Assembly: GCA_024138015.1 (NCBI GenBank)
Contig: JAMXBB010000001.1
Coordinates: forward strand, 97,325,845 to 97,389,844
Direction of reading: 5' to 3'
DNA: 64,000 bases
From: Lumnitzera littorea
Lineage: Eukaryota; Streptophyta; Magnoliopsida; Myrtales; Combretaceae
Below the pieces are notes generated by a model. It saw nothing but the letters and a program-made list of their open reading frames with translations, had not been told where the DNA came from and did no database searches. Positions 36,001 through 47,105 of this stretch are shown here, in pieces; within the stretch, counting starts at the first letter, position 1, and each line of letters opens with the position of its first letter. The translations under genes were made by a program, and so were the position numbers.

Positions 36001-36480
36001 CTGAACATACATAGCAATCATTAGGAGAACAATCATTAAGAGAACAATAAAGAGTATTGGGCCAAATATTAACTCCCTTTGATGAGAATAGCTGAAATGA
36101 TCATTTTTTCATCCTTAGTCAAACTAAGTGATAGGCGAGATGGCTGCGCCAAGGATAGGGGTTGTGGTTTGAAAATGATTATAGGAGGTAAATGTTCTCC
36201 ATTGCATAAGCCTAAGTTTGATTTGATTTAAGTTGCACTAAAACTACTCGATTCAGATTAGAACAAATGCAATTTCTTCGACCTCACAATGGTTCGAATA
36301 ACATTGTGCGATATTTCAAGTAATTGATTACATTGTGTTTCATCATAATTAATAACCTTATTTATGAGTATATGATACTCTTCTGACTCCGTCCCACTTA
36401 TTGAGCTTGTTGTACTTACATTCTTATAGACTCTTTTGTAGGTAATGAGTAAAGGTCAGGATGTTCAAATATAACCACTC
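33030..36480 (+). repeat. AT-rich LTR-like sequence, no coding capacity
   Basis: A TGTAACCCG start at about 33467 resembles the 5' end of gypsy LTRs. The stretch at about 36390-36460 (ctccgtcccacttattgagc ... ttgtaggtaatgag) resembles the transcribed 3' part of long chromovirus-type LTRs. Between them is mostly AT-rich DNA with an (AT)n run at about 33656-33674 and a GC-richer block at 34200-34340. I cannot show that these parts belong to one element. Confidence 0.35.
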
Positions 36481-39400
36481 TTAGGCCTTAAGTTAATGTG
36501 CAATTGGTTAGGAAAGTGAAAAATGAGGAATCTACTGAATTTAGACTTTTGACTTTTCTTTTGAGTTTTGAGAAAACTAATTAAGAATTCCCTAAGATGC
36601 CTACTAGTTTCCTATCTTATTGTAAATAAACTTCAAATCTATAGTTTTTGGTAAATTATAATTATAAATTATAACTCTAAGTATGAAACGTTTATGTAAA
36701 TACTATTGTGTTATGAGACAATAAGTTATGTAAAATGGGTATATTGTAAGGTTATACCATAGGTTTGATTATTTATAGATATTAAAATAGATGCTTTAAG
36801 CTAGTTGAGTTATGTATACCTTGTGTGAACTATATTTACAATAAGAGCTATGAGATCAGCTTCTATCTTAAGTTAGTTTATACGACGTAACTATTATGAC
36901 TTTTTCTGTTCGAGACGCGAAACATTATATTTAAATATAAATCAATTACTACTATAATGCCATACTCCACATAAATTTAGTTTTCGCATCTTTAAAATTG
37001 AACGATTAAATTTTCCAATCTTTAAAAATGTACTTTCAAACCCTCACATAACCATTTTGTGCTTGATGAAAATTAAAAAAAAAAATAACAAAGGAAGTTA
37101 TAATAAATAAAAAAATATAACAAAAATATTATATTCAAAAAAATTAAAAAATTAAACATAAGGTTTTTTTCTTTTCTTCTTTTTATTTTATTTATCTTTC
37201 AGTTAGAATCTTTTTTTTTTTTTTTGAATTTTTTATCTAATTAAAATGAAAATTCAAGAGCATATTTATACCAAAAAAAAAAAGGGAAGAAGGATTAAGG
37301 AGGTGCACTAAATATTCATATGTATAAACTAAAGTTGACAAATTTTATTAATGTTGAAAGACCAGTAACTATTAGCAAGATCTCATTTTTTATAAATTAA
37401 GAGTAAGTAGATAACCCTATTGTATAGGGTATACACCTTGATCTTGCTCAGCTGAATAAGTTTTGGGTAAGTAATTAAGTCACATGATAGTTTCGAATGG
37501 TAATTTTTCGAAATGTGTTCTCATAGGGTTAGATACGGCTAAGAAATCAAGATATCTCATACCTATCTTAGAACCTATATTTTAAAGCATATAGGGTACA
37601 GGTTCCAAAAATACCCACCTTGTAAGCAATTAAATAAAATTAATAAATAAAGGATACCATCTTATCAAAATAAAATAAAGCTTAGCCTATCGAAAATCCT
37701 AAACTAAATGCTCGTTAATCTCTTCCCTTCCATCTTTTGTCTTTAACCTTTGCTCCATCGTCATTTTATTTCTATTCCTTCCTCCATTGCTAAATCTATC
37801 ATCTAATAAAGCTTGTTTTCTATAATGGAATAGTTTCTTTATTTTATATTTGACAAAAGGTTTAGTATTATTATTAAAGTGTAATATGATTTTCTTATAG
37901 TATAAAGAGATTATTTTACTAATACATATATATTAAGGAAGAAAGATATTTTAGTTTGATTGTATGTTTTATTTCATTTCTCATGTTATGTCTTCATTTT
38001 CCTATAATTAATTGTTTAATCTTATATTATCATCACATATATAATTATTGAACTATATAATCTTATGAATTTTTTATTCACATTTTACTAAAATTTTAGA
38101 TCTCACATTAAATAGAATGTTTATTACTTTTCTTTTTTAAAACAATATGCTTATTCTCTAAAATATTTATGCAATGTGATTATTAGAAAATGAAAGTTTC
38201 ATTTACACAAAAAATATTTTATATAATACTTCCATAAAAATTCATTTATAATAATGATGGTTAAAGAATCATTTAAGGAAAAGAAAAATTGGTCAAAAAT
38301 ATGCCACAATATACTCTATTCATTAGTATCATTGAAAGATTGGCTAAATTGAGTAATTGCTTTAAAAAAAAAAAAAGGTATAAGGTTTGTTTTATGTTTT
38401 GAAAAAAATAGTCATATTATAATTTATAAGGAAAATAAAAAAAAAATTTAAGAGTTTTACAAAATACTACGTATTCTATACAATCTATAGGATATAGAGT
38501 GGTTCTATGATGCTACAGCTTAAGAAAGTTTCGAAATTTATACCTATAAAGTAAGATATAAATACAATCTCATAATTTATCCATCCTATACCTGTTTACT
38601 CCTAATGTAAATATAAATATAAATATAAATATATTTGTTAAACAATGTAATTACGATAAACCTATATCATATACAAGTGATCAAGTATATGTTTGACTTG
38701 TCATGAGAACAAAAGTATAGGAAATAAATTAGATTATAAAAAAAAAAAGGGACAATTAACATTAATATTTAAGAAATGCATGAATAACAATATAATGGTA
38801 TGATTGGAGGGTAAAAGTTTATGCCCTAGGTAGGTTGTGATCATATCTTAATTCGAGCTGAATTCGTATCAAAACTCAAAACACATAAATTTAAATAAGG
38901 ATCACAAATAATTATTTACATTATGGTTGCATTTATTGTTATCATGATCACATTTTTTATATCACACTTCATGTATTGTCTTTATAATCACACTTTTAAT
39001 CATTAAATTGAGTAATGAATAGTGTGTTTAGCCTTCTTAACCCAATGGATTATTCTAATCACAATCAAAATGACTTTTTAATCTTTTTGAAGGGTCGACC
39101 CATAAGTTATGACTCTTAAACTCTAGCTGCTGTTACGGAGACAAGCTTGACTTAGGAAAAATTACACATGAAGAAGACTCCTCTAAGTCACATCTGACAC
39201 TTTTCAGCTATTCTTCTTGCATTAATAATAGATGAAATTTGAGCATGTTTAAAAATCTAATTATGAAAATGACTTAAATTAAGTTGACAGCTAATCTTAC
39301 CCAAGTGGCAACGGCTAATACGTTATGCTTAGGTTTTTATATTCTTGGACGTGTACATGTTTTCTTAATTATTAAAATATTATGAAAAGTGATGGAATCC

Positions 39401-39848
39401 TCATGCTACATGCTTCATTGAATTTATTCCACATTTAATTCTTGGGGGCTTGCTTATATATATTATTATTAAGGAAGTAAATCAATCAAACCTATAATAT
39501 ATTACTTAAATTTGGGTCAACATTTTTTCAGTACTAATTTGACAATAGTTGGGTTCAACTCAAATCAAAACTACTCGAGTGGTTTATTTAGTTAAGTATA
39601 AACTTGATGATATCTAGTGTAATTAGCTCACTAAATTAATTAAGTTAGAGTTGAGATTAAATATTGGTCAAAAATGGAAAAATTGTAAGGAAAATTACAA
39701 ATTTAATCCTTAATGTTCAGTCTTATTTTTGGGAAAGTAATAAAATTCATTAAATTCATAAAGAAGGAAGAATGAATAGTCATTAAACGACGGATGGTTA
39801 AATAACTATTCTATACAAAAAGGAGTAAACAAAAATACTGTGAGAAAT
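36480..39848. other. AT-rich intergenic stretch, possible decayed inverted-repeat element
   Basis: No coding sequence. At about 37395-37620 and 38455-38610 there are similar phrases in opposite orientation (attaagagtaagtagataac against attaggagtaaacaggtata; ccctata/tatagggta). They are too decayed to set ends. Confidence 0.35.
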
Positions 39849-40968
39849 AAGGGAAAACTAGTCAAATAACTCAAGGTATCTAAAGTTTACCAAACTATGC
39901 AATTTACTACCTTAACTTTAAAATGGTAAATTTAATACTTAAGTGAAAACTTCATTATCATTTATACTACTTGACATAACTCCATTAGCATCCATTTGCT
40001 GACATAACATAAATTGACACATGATAGTAACATAAATGGATACGTAGCATAATACCCTATTAATGTGCTAATGTGGCATAATTTGATGTAATGCCTTGTG
40101 ACGTGATATAAATTGACATATGATAGTAGCATAATAGACACATACTATGATACCCTGTTAATGTGTTGAGGTGGCATAACTTGATACGTGGCACCTTGAA
40201 AAATCAATTATCAACATAGATCCAAGGTAATCCATGCCAAGTCCATCGACTCATAAAAGGGCAACTCATAATTTATAGAGGGCTTGTTTTATGTAGCATC
40301 CCATGTACGACTTGGGATAAAGGTGAATTTCCAATTTTCAATTTTCGTGAGATGAGTTAAACTTGACTTGATTTTTCTTACTTGATTGAACTTTCAATTT
40401 AAAAGAAAATACTCAATTCTTAATTTATTCCATGATTTATTTAAAATCATATAAAAATTTAAAAGAAAATGCTCAATTTTAGAAAGTTTTTTTTGTAGAA
40501 ATTTTTGCATGATTTAAAAGGAATTATAGAGTAGATTAAGCATTTTCTTGTAAATTGAAAATTAAATCAAGTTCAAAAAATCAAGTCAAGTTTGACTCCT
40601 TCTCTCGTGAAAATTGCAAATTGGAATTCATCTTTATCTCAAGTCCCACATGGGATGCTATATAAGATAAGCCTTCTATATATTATAGATTGCCCCTTTG
40701 ATCATGTTAAGAAATGAGTTGATAGACTTCACATGTGCCAAGTTATGCGACATTAGCATACTAATAGGTTGTTATGCCACGTGCCCATTCATGTTACTGT
40801 CGTGTGTCAATTTATGCTATGTTAGCAAATAGATACTAATAGAGTTATCTCAAGTAGTATAGCTAATAATAAAAACTTCATTTAGGTTTTAAATTGATCA
40901 TTTCAAAGTTATAGTAATAAATTGTACATTTTAGTAAACTTTAGATATCAAATATACCATTCACCCTT
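39849..40968. mobile_element. 1.1-kb foldback (palindromic) element
   Basis: The left half and the reverse complement of the right half align almost from end to centre (about 40408). Matching phrases in order include tatctaaagttta, caatttacta, atactacttga, ataactc, atttgctaacata, ataaattgacaca, tagcatcccatgt, gacttga and caagaaaatgct. The left arm carries an extra tandem copy of about 110 bases (about 39985-40200). The termini read aaggg on both sides. No open frame is present. Long arms without a transposase suggest a non-autonomous Mutator-like or foldback element. No target duplication could be assigned. Confidence 0.8.
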
Positions 40969-41079
40969 TCTAATTGCCTTTACCCATCTCTTATGTAGAT
41001 GTAAGTTTGTGATCTCCTTGGCTACCCTTATTTGTTTCACTCTTAGCAAGGTGTTATAGCTGCTCTAATTGCTTCTATA

Positions 41080-41600
41080 AGTTTAAGACAGTCTAGTTGT
41101 TGTAATGCAACAATGCATTGTATTTGGTACTCTAGGAATCAAGTCTGTCTTGGCAAGCGTATCCCTCAACCTAAATCCCTTGTTAATCGTGTTCTTACCT
41201 ACTCAAGGCTTAATTTTGAGTCTAAATACGACATTAACCCATAAAAAAATAAGTGAGAGTATTTCTCTAGATTTTGAGCATAAAAATAACAAGAAGTAGA
41301 GTTCACCAACCCCTAATAAAGCATCCTATTCAATGTTTGTAGCTTCCTCCACCAAGCTAACCATAACACAAAACTACGTTTAAGCACTAGTGATTTATGC
41401 CATACAACATTCCCCCAACTAACAAAAGCAATTTAAGGGATAAGAATTTTATATCCACTTTTGATAGAAAAGTAATTGAATGAAAGGCCACCCATTTACA
41501 AACATCACAACATGTAAGATTAGGTTTTATGAAGAAGGAAAATGAAGGTTATTCCAAAACACACTACTAAGCTAACACCAATCCTTCCCATTCAAAATAA
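41080..41600 (-). pseudogene. LINE ORF2 remnant: zinc-binding reverse transcriptase tail (zf-RVT type)
   Basis: Read in pieces, the minus strand gives Trp-His-Lys, Lys-Arg-Ser-Phe-Val-Leu-Trp-Leu-Ala-Trp, Lys-Leu-Gln-Thr-Leu-Asn-Arg-Met, then Cys-x2-Tyr-Ala-Gln-Asn-Leu-Glu and Ser-His-Leu-Phe-Phe. This is the pattern of the zinc-binding domain following plant L1 reverse transcriptases (FxWLAxxxxLxTxDRL ... CxxCxxxxExxxHLFF). It is a remnant only. Confidence 0.6.
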
Positions 41601-41999
41601 AGCAAATTCTAACTTCACTAAGTAGTTTGAAATGTACAATATATGTTGACTAATTATTGCATCTAGTGAAATTGTAGGTAACCAAAAGTCAAACCAAACT
41701 AAGAAAGTCCATCACCCAATAAACCTTATTGGAACCTAACCGAATTACATAACTAGAGAAGCTTCTTCCAAATCCATGAGTACATAATTAGAGTTTTAAC
41801 ATTTCAAAATGTTCGACCTTTAAGGTAAATCGAGTAAACACAATCAACAATAAACCTTGCTCGCGGCCCTTACAGAGGAGCTAAATGTGTTTAAATTATG
41901 TTGCCTTATTCTACAATGTGAGCTTTAGAATGTTAAGACCACCATTTTTCTTCAAATCATACACCAAATCTCGCCTAACCTTAGTTTGTTGGTAATATT

Positions 42000-43500
42000 A
42001 GGTTTAGAACTCTATAAAAAATTGTTTAGCTTCTACTCGATTTAAGTTATCACAAACTTAGGAAGAAGGAAAATTAAGCTCCAATAGACTTACATGAAGA
42101 ATAAGATGGATTTAATGAGCTATAGATGTTTTGCATAAGATAGGAATTTGAGGTCCAAGAGGAAATTCTTGCTAGGATCTTCTCTCGAAGAGCATTGCAA
42201 TCTTATTTCTTCAATTTTGTGGATATGAGTGGGACCCCAAAATACCGAATTGGTAGTTTTCCCTCTTAGAAGTGAGTTTCATCAAGTATTTAGAGCATCA
42301 CTGGTTGTTTAAATTAGAAAGGGAAAGAAAAATTGCTGTTATTTTCATTCGCAAATAATCTTGAAAAGGTATGGAAGTGTTGAAGAGTTCCATGAACAAT
42401 CTTTACTAAGGGAAGATCATCTTTACAAAACACAAGCTACTATCTACAAAACAAAGGTGAGTTGGTTTTTTATTTTTGCATCTCCAATGATAAGAAAAAG
42501 AAGGGTAACATGGAAACTTCCTTAGCATGCCAATAAGAACTCTATATCAATTATAAAAAGATAAGTGGAAATGGGGCCTCCTTATCTTAAACCACTTTTA
42601 CTTGGGAAGATGCCTACGAATTCACTATTTATATTAATTGATAAGGTGGCAACGAAGATACATTGATGGATAAGACTCCTCTAAGTGATGAGGAAACTAC
42701 ACAAACTCTAAAGTATTAAGTTAGAAGTTCCAAAGTATCATAAGCCTTTTGAAAATCCACCTTAAGAGCACATCTAGGAGCACTCTTACGTTTATGGTAC
42801 CCCACAAATAATTCTTAGGCCAAGAAAATGTTATCTATGATTATTCTCATAGGGACAAAAGCTGCTTGTTCTTTATCCACTAAAGAGGACAGACAAGTTC
42901 CATATAGGCTGTTAAGAATTTAGAGATTACCTTATACAAAACATTGCAACAAGTAATGGGTCAATAATCATACAACTTTGATTTGTTTGCCACTTTAGCT
43001 ATCGAGGATGAAATTGTAGCATTTACCTCTTTCAAAAAGATGGCTAGATTTAAGGAATTCTTGAATGGCATCAACAATGCAAAACCCAATTTGCTCTTAA
43101 GCAACTTTAAAGAATTATGCCAAGTACCCATTTAGATTTTAGGCTTTGTCATTGGCAATAGAAAAGAAACCCCCTTTAATCTCCTTATTAGAATAAGGAG
43201 CATCTAGATCTCTAATCCACTCATTAGAAAGCTTTCAAGTGACATATTATTTAATGTCCCTTAGGAATGGGTTAGCTATTAAGACTAGTATAAAGGCATA
43301 AAAAATTGTTAGATTTCATCCTATAAAAGCACATATCCCTTTGCTTCACTTTTATCATCCCTAATAAGACTATGAATGGTACTCTTATTATGAAGATTTA
43401 TCATTGGTTTATTAAATTAGGAGAGCTTTTATCACTAAGCTTTAACCATTTTGCTTAGATTTTTTTTTTTCTTTTTTAAAGAAACTTTCCTCAATCGCTC
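42000..43500 (-). pseudogene. LINE ORF2 remnant: reverse transcriptase
   Basis: Clear blocks on the minus strand are Ala-Phe-Val-Pro-Met-Arg followed by Asp-Asn-Ile-Phe-Leu-Ala (about 42860), and Arg-Cys-Ala-Leu-Lys-Val-Asp-Phe-Gln-Lys-Ala-Tyr-Asp-Thr-Leu-Glu (about 42775-42730), which carries the first catalytic Asp. Ser-Gly-Leu-Arg-stop-Gly-Gly-Pro-Ile-Ser follows near 42580, where the family has Gln at the stop. The FADD active-site box near 42445 reads Phe-Val-Asp-Ser, so the second catalytic Asp is lost. This is the enzyme that would copy LINE RNA at the target site; here it is inactive. Confidence 0.75.
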
Positions 43501-43639
43501 TTAACAAATAATACTCCTTAAAAGCTAATCTTTCCTCCTCCATTCTCGAAATATCTTCATTTCTTAAAATTGAGGCTTATATAGCAGACAAATTTGCTTT
43601 AGCAAGCTTTATCTCGGTAGGTAGAATAGAATAAGCCAA

Positions 43640-44560
43640 GTTGTTTAACTTTTTATCTTCCCTTTAAGCAATTTCAACTTTAAAACAACCTTGTAAAACT
43701 CAGAACCAACTACTTCTACACTCCATACTTTGTTCACCAAATCATTGAAAGATTCATGCTCAACCAAAAAATTGAAAATTTTGAACAAGCTTCTTTTCCT
43801 CCTCACATTAATGCCCATAAAAGTCCAACCAAGCATTAAGAGGAGATTTAAATGCTATTAAGTTCTTGGAAATAGATTTAACCAGGAATGATTAATAAGA
43901 ACTCTATCAAGCTTACACAAAATAGGGTTGGATGATTGCTTGTTCAACCGAGAGAATAAATCCCCATCATATCGTAAGTTAATCAACTTCGCTAAGTCTA
44001 AAAAGTTTTGGAAATCCACCATTGCTAGTGCATTAACCAGCTTGCCTCCACAATGTCCATTTACACCCTTCATGAAATTAAAATCTCTAAGGACTAGCTA
44101 GGGCCAATCTCCAACAGAGGGCGCAATAGCAAATAGGTAAACCTATAAGCACTTCTTCAAATCATCATTATTCAAGACATAAACAAAGGTGGTGAAAGAG
44201 GAGGAGTTCACCATAAAGTTTTTAGCAAAGCAATGCATAAACTACTTATATTCTTATAACACTTGAACACTCCACAGTATTGGATTCTTACAAACCCAAA
44301 TCTTTTTTCTTGCTAATGAGTTAATAACAACAAACCAATTTAGTCTAACTTTAAGTTTACTGAGAAATTCATTTGATAAGTTTACCCTTATTTCTAACAA
44401 AACTAAAGAGATACTCTAAATTCAATATAATTCCTCCTTGCATCTTTAGCTTTAGTATGGTCATTAATACTCCTAACATTCCAAGAAGTATATTCATTTA
44501 CAAATAGAGACGGAAAGAAGTTAGAAACAGTTGATGTCAAGCAAAGTTGCACTTCCTTTT
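43640..44560 (-). pseudogene. LINE ORF2 remnant: apurinic-type endonuclease
   Basis: Two open pieces (44073-43858 and 43836-43645) contain Asp-Phe-x2-Phe-Leu-Asp, Asp-Leu-Phe-Ser-Arg-Leu-Asn, Ser-Asn-Pro-Ile-Leu-Cys-Lys-Leu-Asp-Arg-Val-Leu-Ile-Asn and, later, Leu-Lys-Gly-Lys-Ile-Lys-Ser. These match the C-terminal half of the plant L1 endonuclease, whose usual form is FTWxNxRxxPxxxKLDRxLxN, followed by the linker to reverse transcriptase. The upstream half to about 44560 is more decayed. Confidence 0.65.
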
Positions 44561-45079
44561 GAAATGTTTCTTCTTATGTTTTCCCCTGAAGTTTGAGCTG
44601 CTGCTACTTATAGAAAAACTGCACTACCATCTCCGTCTTCTTGTAAGCACCAAAAGAATAAGTGTATTCTCCTCCTCCATTAGATCATAGTCGTCCCTAA
44701 AATCACCATCTTCTTCTAACCTTTCAAAATCTACCTTCTCCTCCTTCAAAAAGCCATGAGTTTTAGAAACATGGATATGTAGTTGATTAGAACTATCTAA
44801 AGCTTCGATTTTTTTTCATCAACATCATGAACCAACTCTTTACATGGAACTTCAACTTTCTCTACTTCTCTTCCATCTCCATGGCATGGTAACCCTTAAA
44901 AGCAACATTTTTAGGATTACCCTTCAAAGGAGTGGGGACTCTCTCACTTAAGCCAACCTGCTGTGGTCCTTTAAGCCTATGGGCAGATGGTAAGCCATTA
45001 GAATCAATAGTAACAATTTAGTGTTATGCCTTTTTCCTTCTAATTTACTTATACACACTTACCTTTAGGCACTCCAAAC

Positions 45080-45760
45080 CTTCTCAAGGTTGCATGGTCA
45101 ACATGCTATGGAGTTGTTTAATAAGAATAGCCAAACACTTTGCATATACAGTACCTCTTAAGGAGCCACTAATGGTCTACACTTACTTTTACTATAGAAC
45201 TATCAGCTTGTTCAACTTAAACTTCACTAATAACTCATCTTTCACCTTAAGCTCAACAAGAGTATGAACCCGATTAGCTTGTTTCCTAGCACTAAGAGTG
45301 TTAGCATTTAAAGGTGTGCTCACTTTATTAGCTATATGACTTAGCCCTTCCTCAAACAAAAGCTTACAAGGTATTCTAGAAATTAGAGTCTAGATTGGAA
45401 CTTAAGTAGATTAAGCCTCATCTAAAGACATTCCCTTCCACCACTTTTGTAATAGGAGCAATCTTTAAGCTCAACTCTTCTCTAGAATGGGATTTATATC
45501 TTTATCTCTAGTAAATTTGAAATAGTAAAACCTCTCATTATTTGCAATAACTCCCCTAATACAAAAATCTTTTAAAATCCGCATGATTATAGATTAGACT
45601 AAGGCGAAGTTAATCATCAACTAAGAAAATACCTTACCAATGTGGAATTCTAATAGTTTGCATCCTCATTCTCAACCTCTAAAGGAATTCTATCCTTTAA
45701 CATTGAACCATGTTGGATAGGTGGAATAAATTTGAGCTTAAAGTTTAGAGCAACTAAGCT
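45080..45760 (-). pseudogene. LINE ORF1 remnant (DUF4283-like RNA-binding protein)
   Basis: On the minus strand, pieces such as Ile-Ser-Arg-Ile-Pro-Cys-Lys-Leu, Glu-Gly-Leu-Ser-His-Ile-Ala-Asn-Lys-Val-Ser-Thr-Pro-Leu-Asn-Ala and Arg-Val-His-Thr-Leu-Val-Glu-Leu-Lys-Val follow the DUF4283/zinc-knuckle pattern of plant L1 ORF1 (usual form IPxxLWxxEGLSxIASxxGxPLxxD, then RVCVEI). It is interrupted by stops. ORF1 binds LINE RNA. Confidence 0.5.
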
Positions 45761-46424
45761 TGAAGGGGCATAATTGCATAAAATTGAAAACCACCCCTTT
45801 GATCTGATGGTAGGCTAGCAAATAAAGGAGGTAGACATTCTACATGATTATGCTGGTAGTTTACCTTTCAACATTTTCCAAAGCTTTATTTAACTCTTCT
45901 AAGGTTTTACTAGTAAAGAAAGACTTTCCATAAGTTTTTTTTGCTTTTTTAACTAAAGTGCCTTTTGAAATAGGAGGATTAAGTATGTTAAAAGCAGATA
46001 GATAACAATAGAGGAGGATTAAGGTTATGAGGGGAGAAGAGAAGATAGCTAATGTTTTATGCTTAGAGTTAGGATTATAAGGTAAGATTAGGTGTTAAAT
46101 GTAAAGGAAAACAAAAGAGATTAACAATAGAGGAAGATTAGGGTTTAAGAGATGATGAATAGAGGAGACAGGTTAAACTAGTTATTGTGTTTGAAGGGTT
46201 AAAGAGTTTAAAGGGTTTAGGTAAAGGTGACGAGGAAAAGTGTTTAAAGAGAAGGGTTGGAACCATAAGGTTTATGCAGAGAAAAGGGAAGAAAAAGAGA
46301 AGAAGAAAAGAAGAGATGAGGAAGAGAGAGGATGTAGGGATTTCTCTCTCTATATTTTGAAGAGAAAGAAAAAAAATTTAACTAGTTACATAAGATGTTT
46401 GGTCAATTTTTACTTATCTTAAAC

Positions 46425-47105
46425 TTTATTTTTTATTTTTTTATTTTTCCATTTGAATCCTTAATATTCACAAAATTTTTTAAATGAATTATTTAAACAA
46501 CATAAGTTTCTCAATTAGTGAGAGACACATGTCACAATTTTATCTATTCACACATTAATATTAAACAAATTATATAATAAAATATTATAAATTAAGCAAA
46601 ATAATAAAATTAAAAAAAATAAATAAAAATAAAGTGTTTCTTAAAAAACAAAAGAAAAAAAAAATTCTACCTATACTAAGGCAAGATGTAGCTAATGCCT
46701 ATCTAATAAGAGGAGGTTGGGTAGGAGGTGAACCTTCCCTTAACCAAAAATGGTGGATAGTTATCTATAATCATAAATTGGTAGAATTATCAACTTTTTT
46801 AGTAAGTTGCAATCAACTTAAAACTTTAGGCTAACTATCTTAAGGTGCTGGAATAACTTTATTCTCATTTTTATGCAAATTTTATTTTTCATGTATTTTT
46901 TTAATTTTGAATTATTATTATTTTATTTATTTATTAATATTTTATTAAATAATTTATGTAATATTAATGAGTGAACAAATAAAATAGTGTTGTGTGTCCC
47001 TCAATAACAAAAAAACTAACACCATTGTTAAAACAACTTATTTGAAAATTTTTACAAATGTTAAAGGACTTCAATAAAAGAACTACATGATTTTCCACCT
47101 AAGTA
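46425..47105. mobile_element. Inverted-repeat (MITE-like) element, about 680 bp
   Basis: The left arm, 46430-46632, and the reverse complement of 46866-47100 share agagacaca, ttattt/tattcaca, cattaatatta, aaattat-taataaaatatta and ataaaat-taaaaaaa in the same order over about 200 bases. The centre (46640-46860) contains a taggcaagatgtagctaatg stretch with no recognised coding sense. No target duplication was identified. Confidence 0.6.

Larger units (their letters stand above)
40980..45960 (-). mobile_element. Decayed L1-type LINE, both ORFs recognisable
   Basis: The minus strand shows, from high to low coordinates, an ORF1-like region (about 45750-45080), an apurinic endonuclease region (about 44560-43640), reverse transcriptase (about 43500-42000) and a zinc-binding RVT tail (about 41500-41080). 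This is the plant L1 order and roughly the full L1 length. Every part is broken by stops and frameshifts. I did not find a clear poly(A) tail (poly-T on this strand near 40980) or target duplication, so the ends are approximate. Confidence 0.75.

Noticed and set aside
33467..36480. A complete long LTR between TGTAACCCG and the gtaatgag region
   Set aside because: Kept only as LTR-like sequence: no second copy, target duplication or primer-binding site was seen to join the two ends into one unit.
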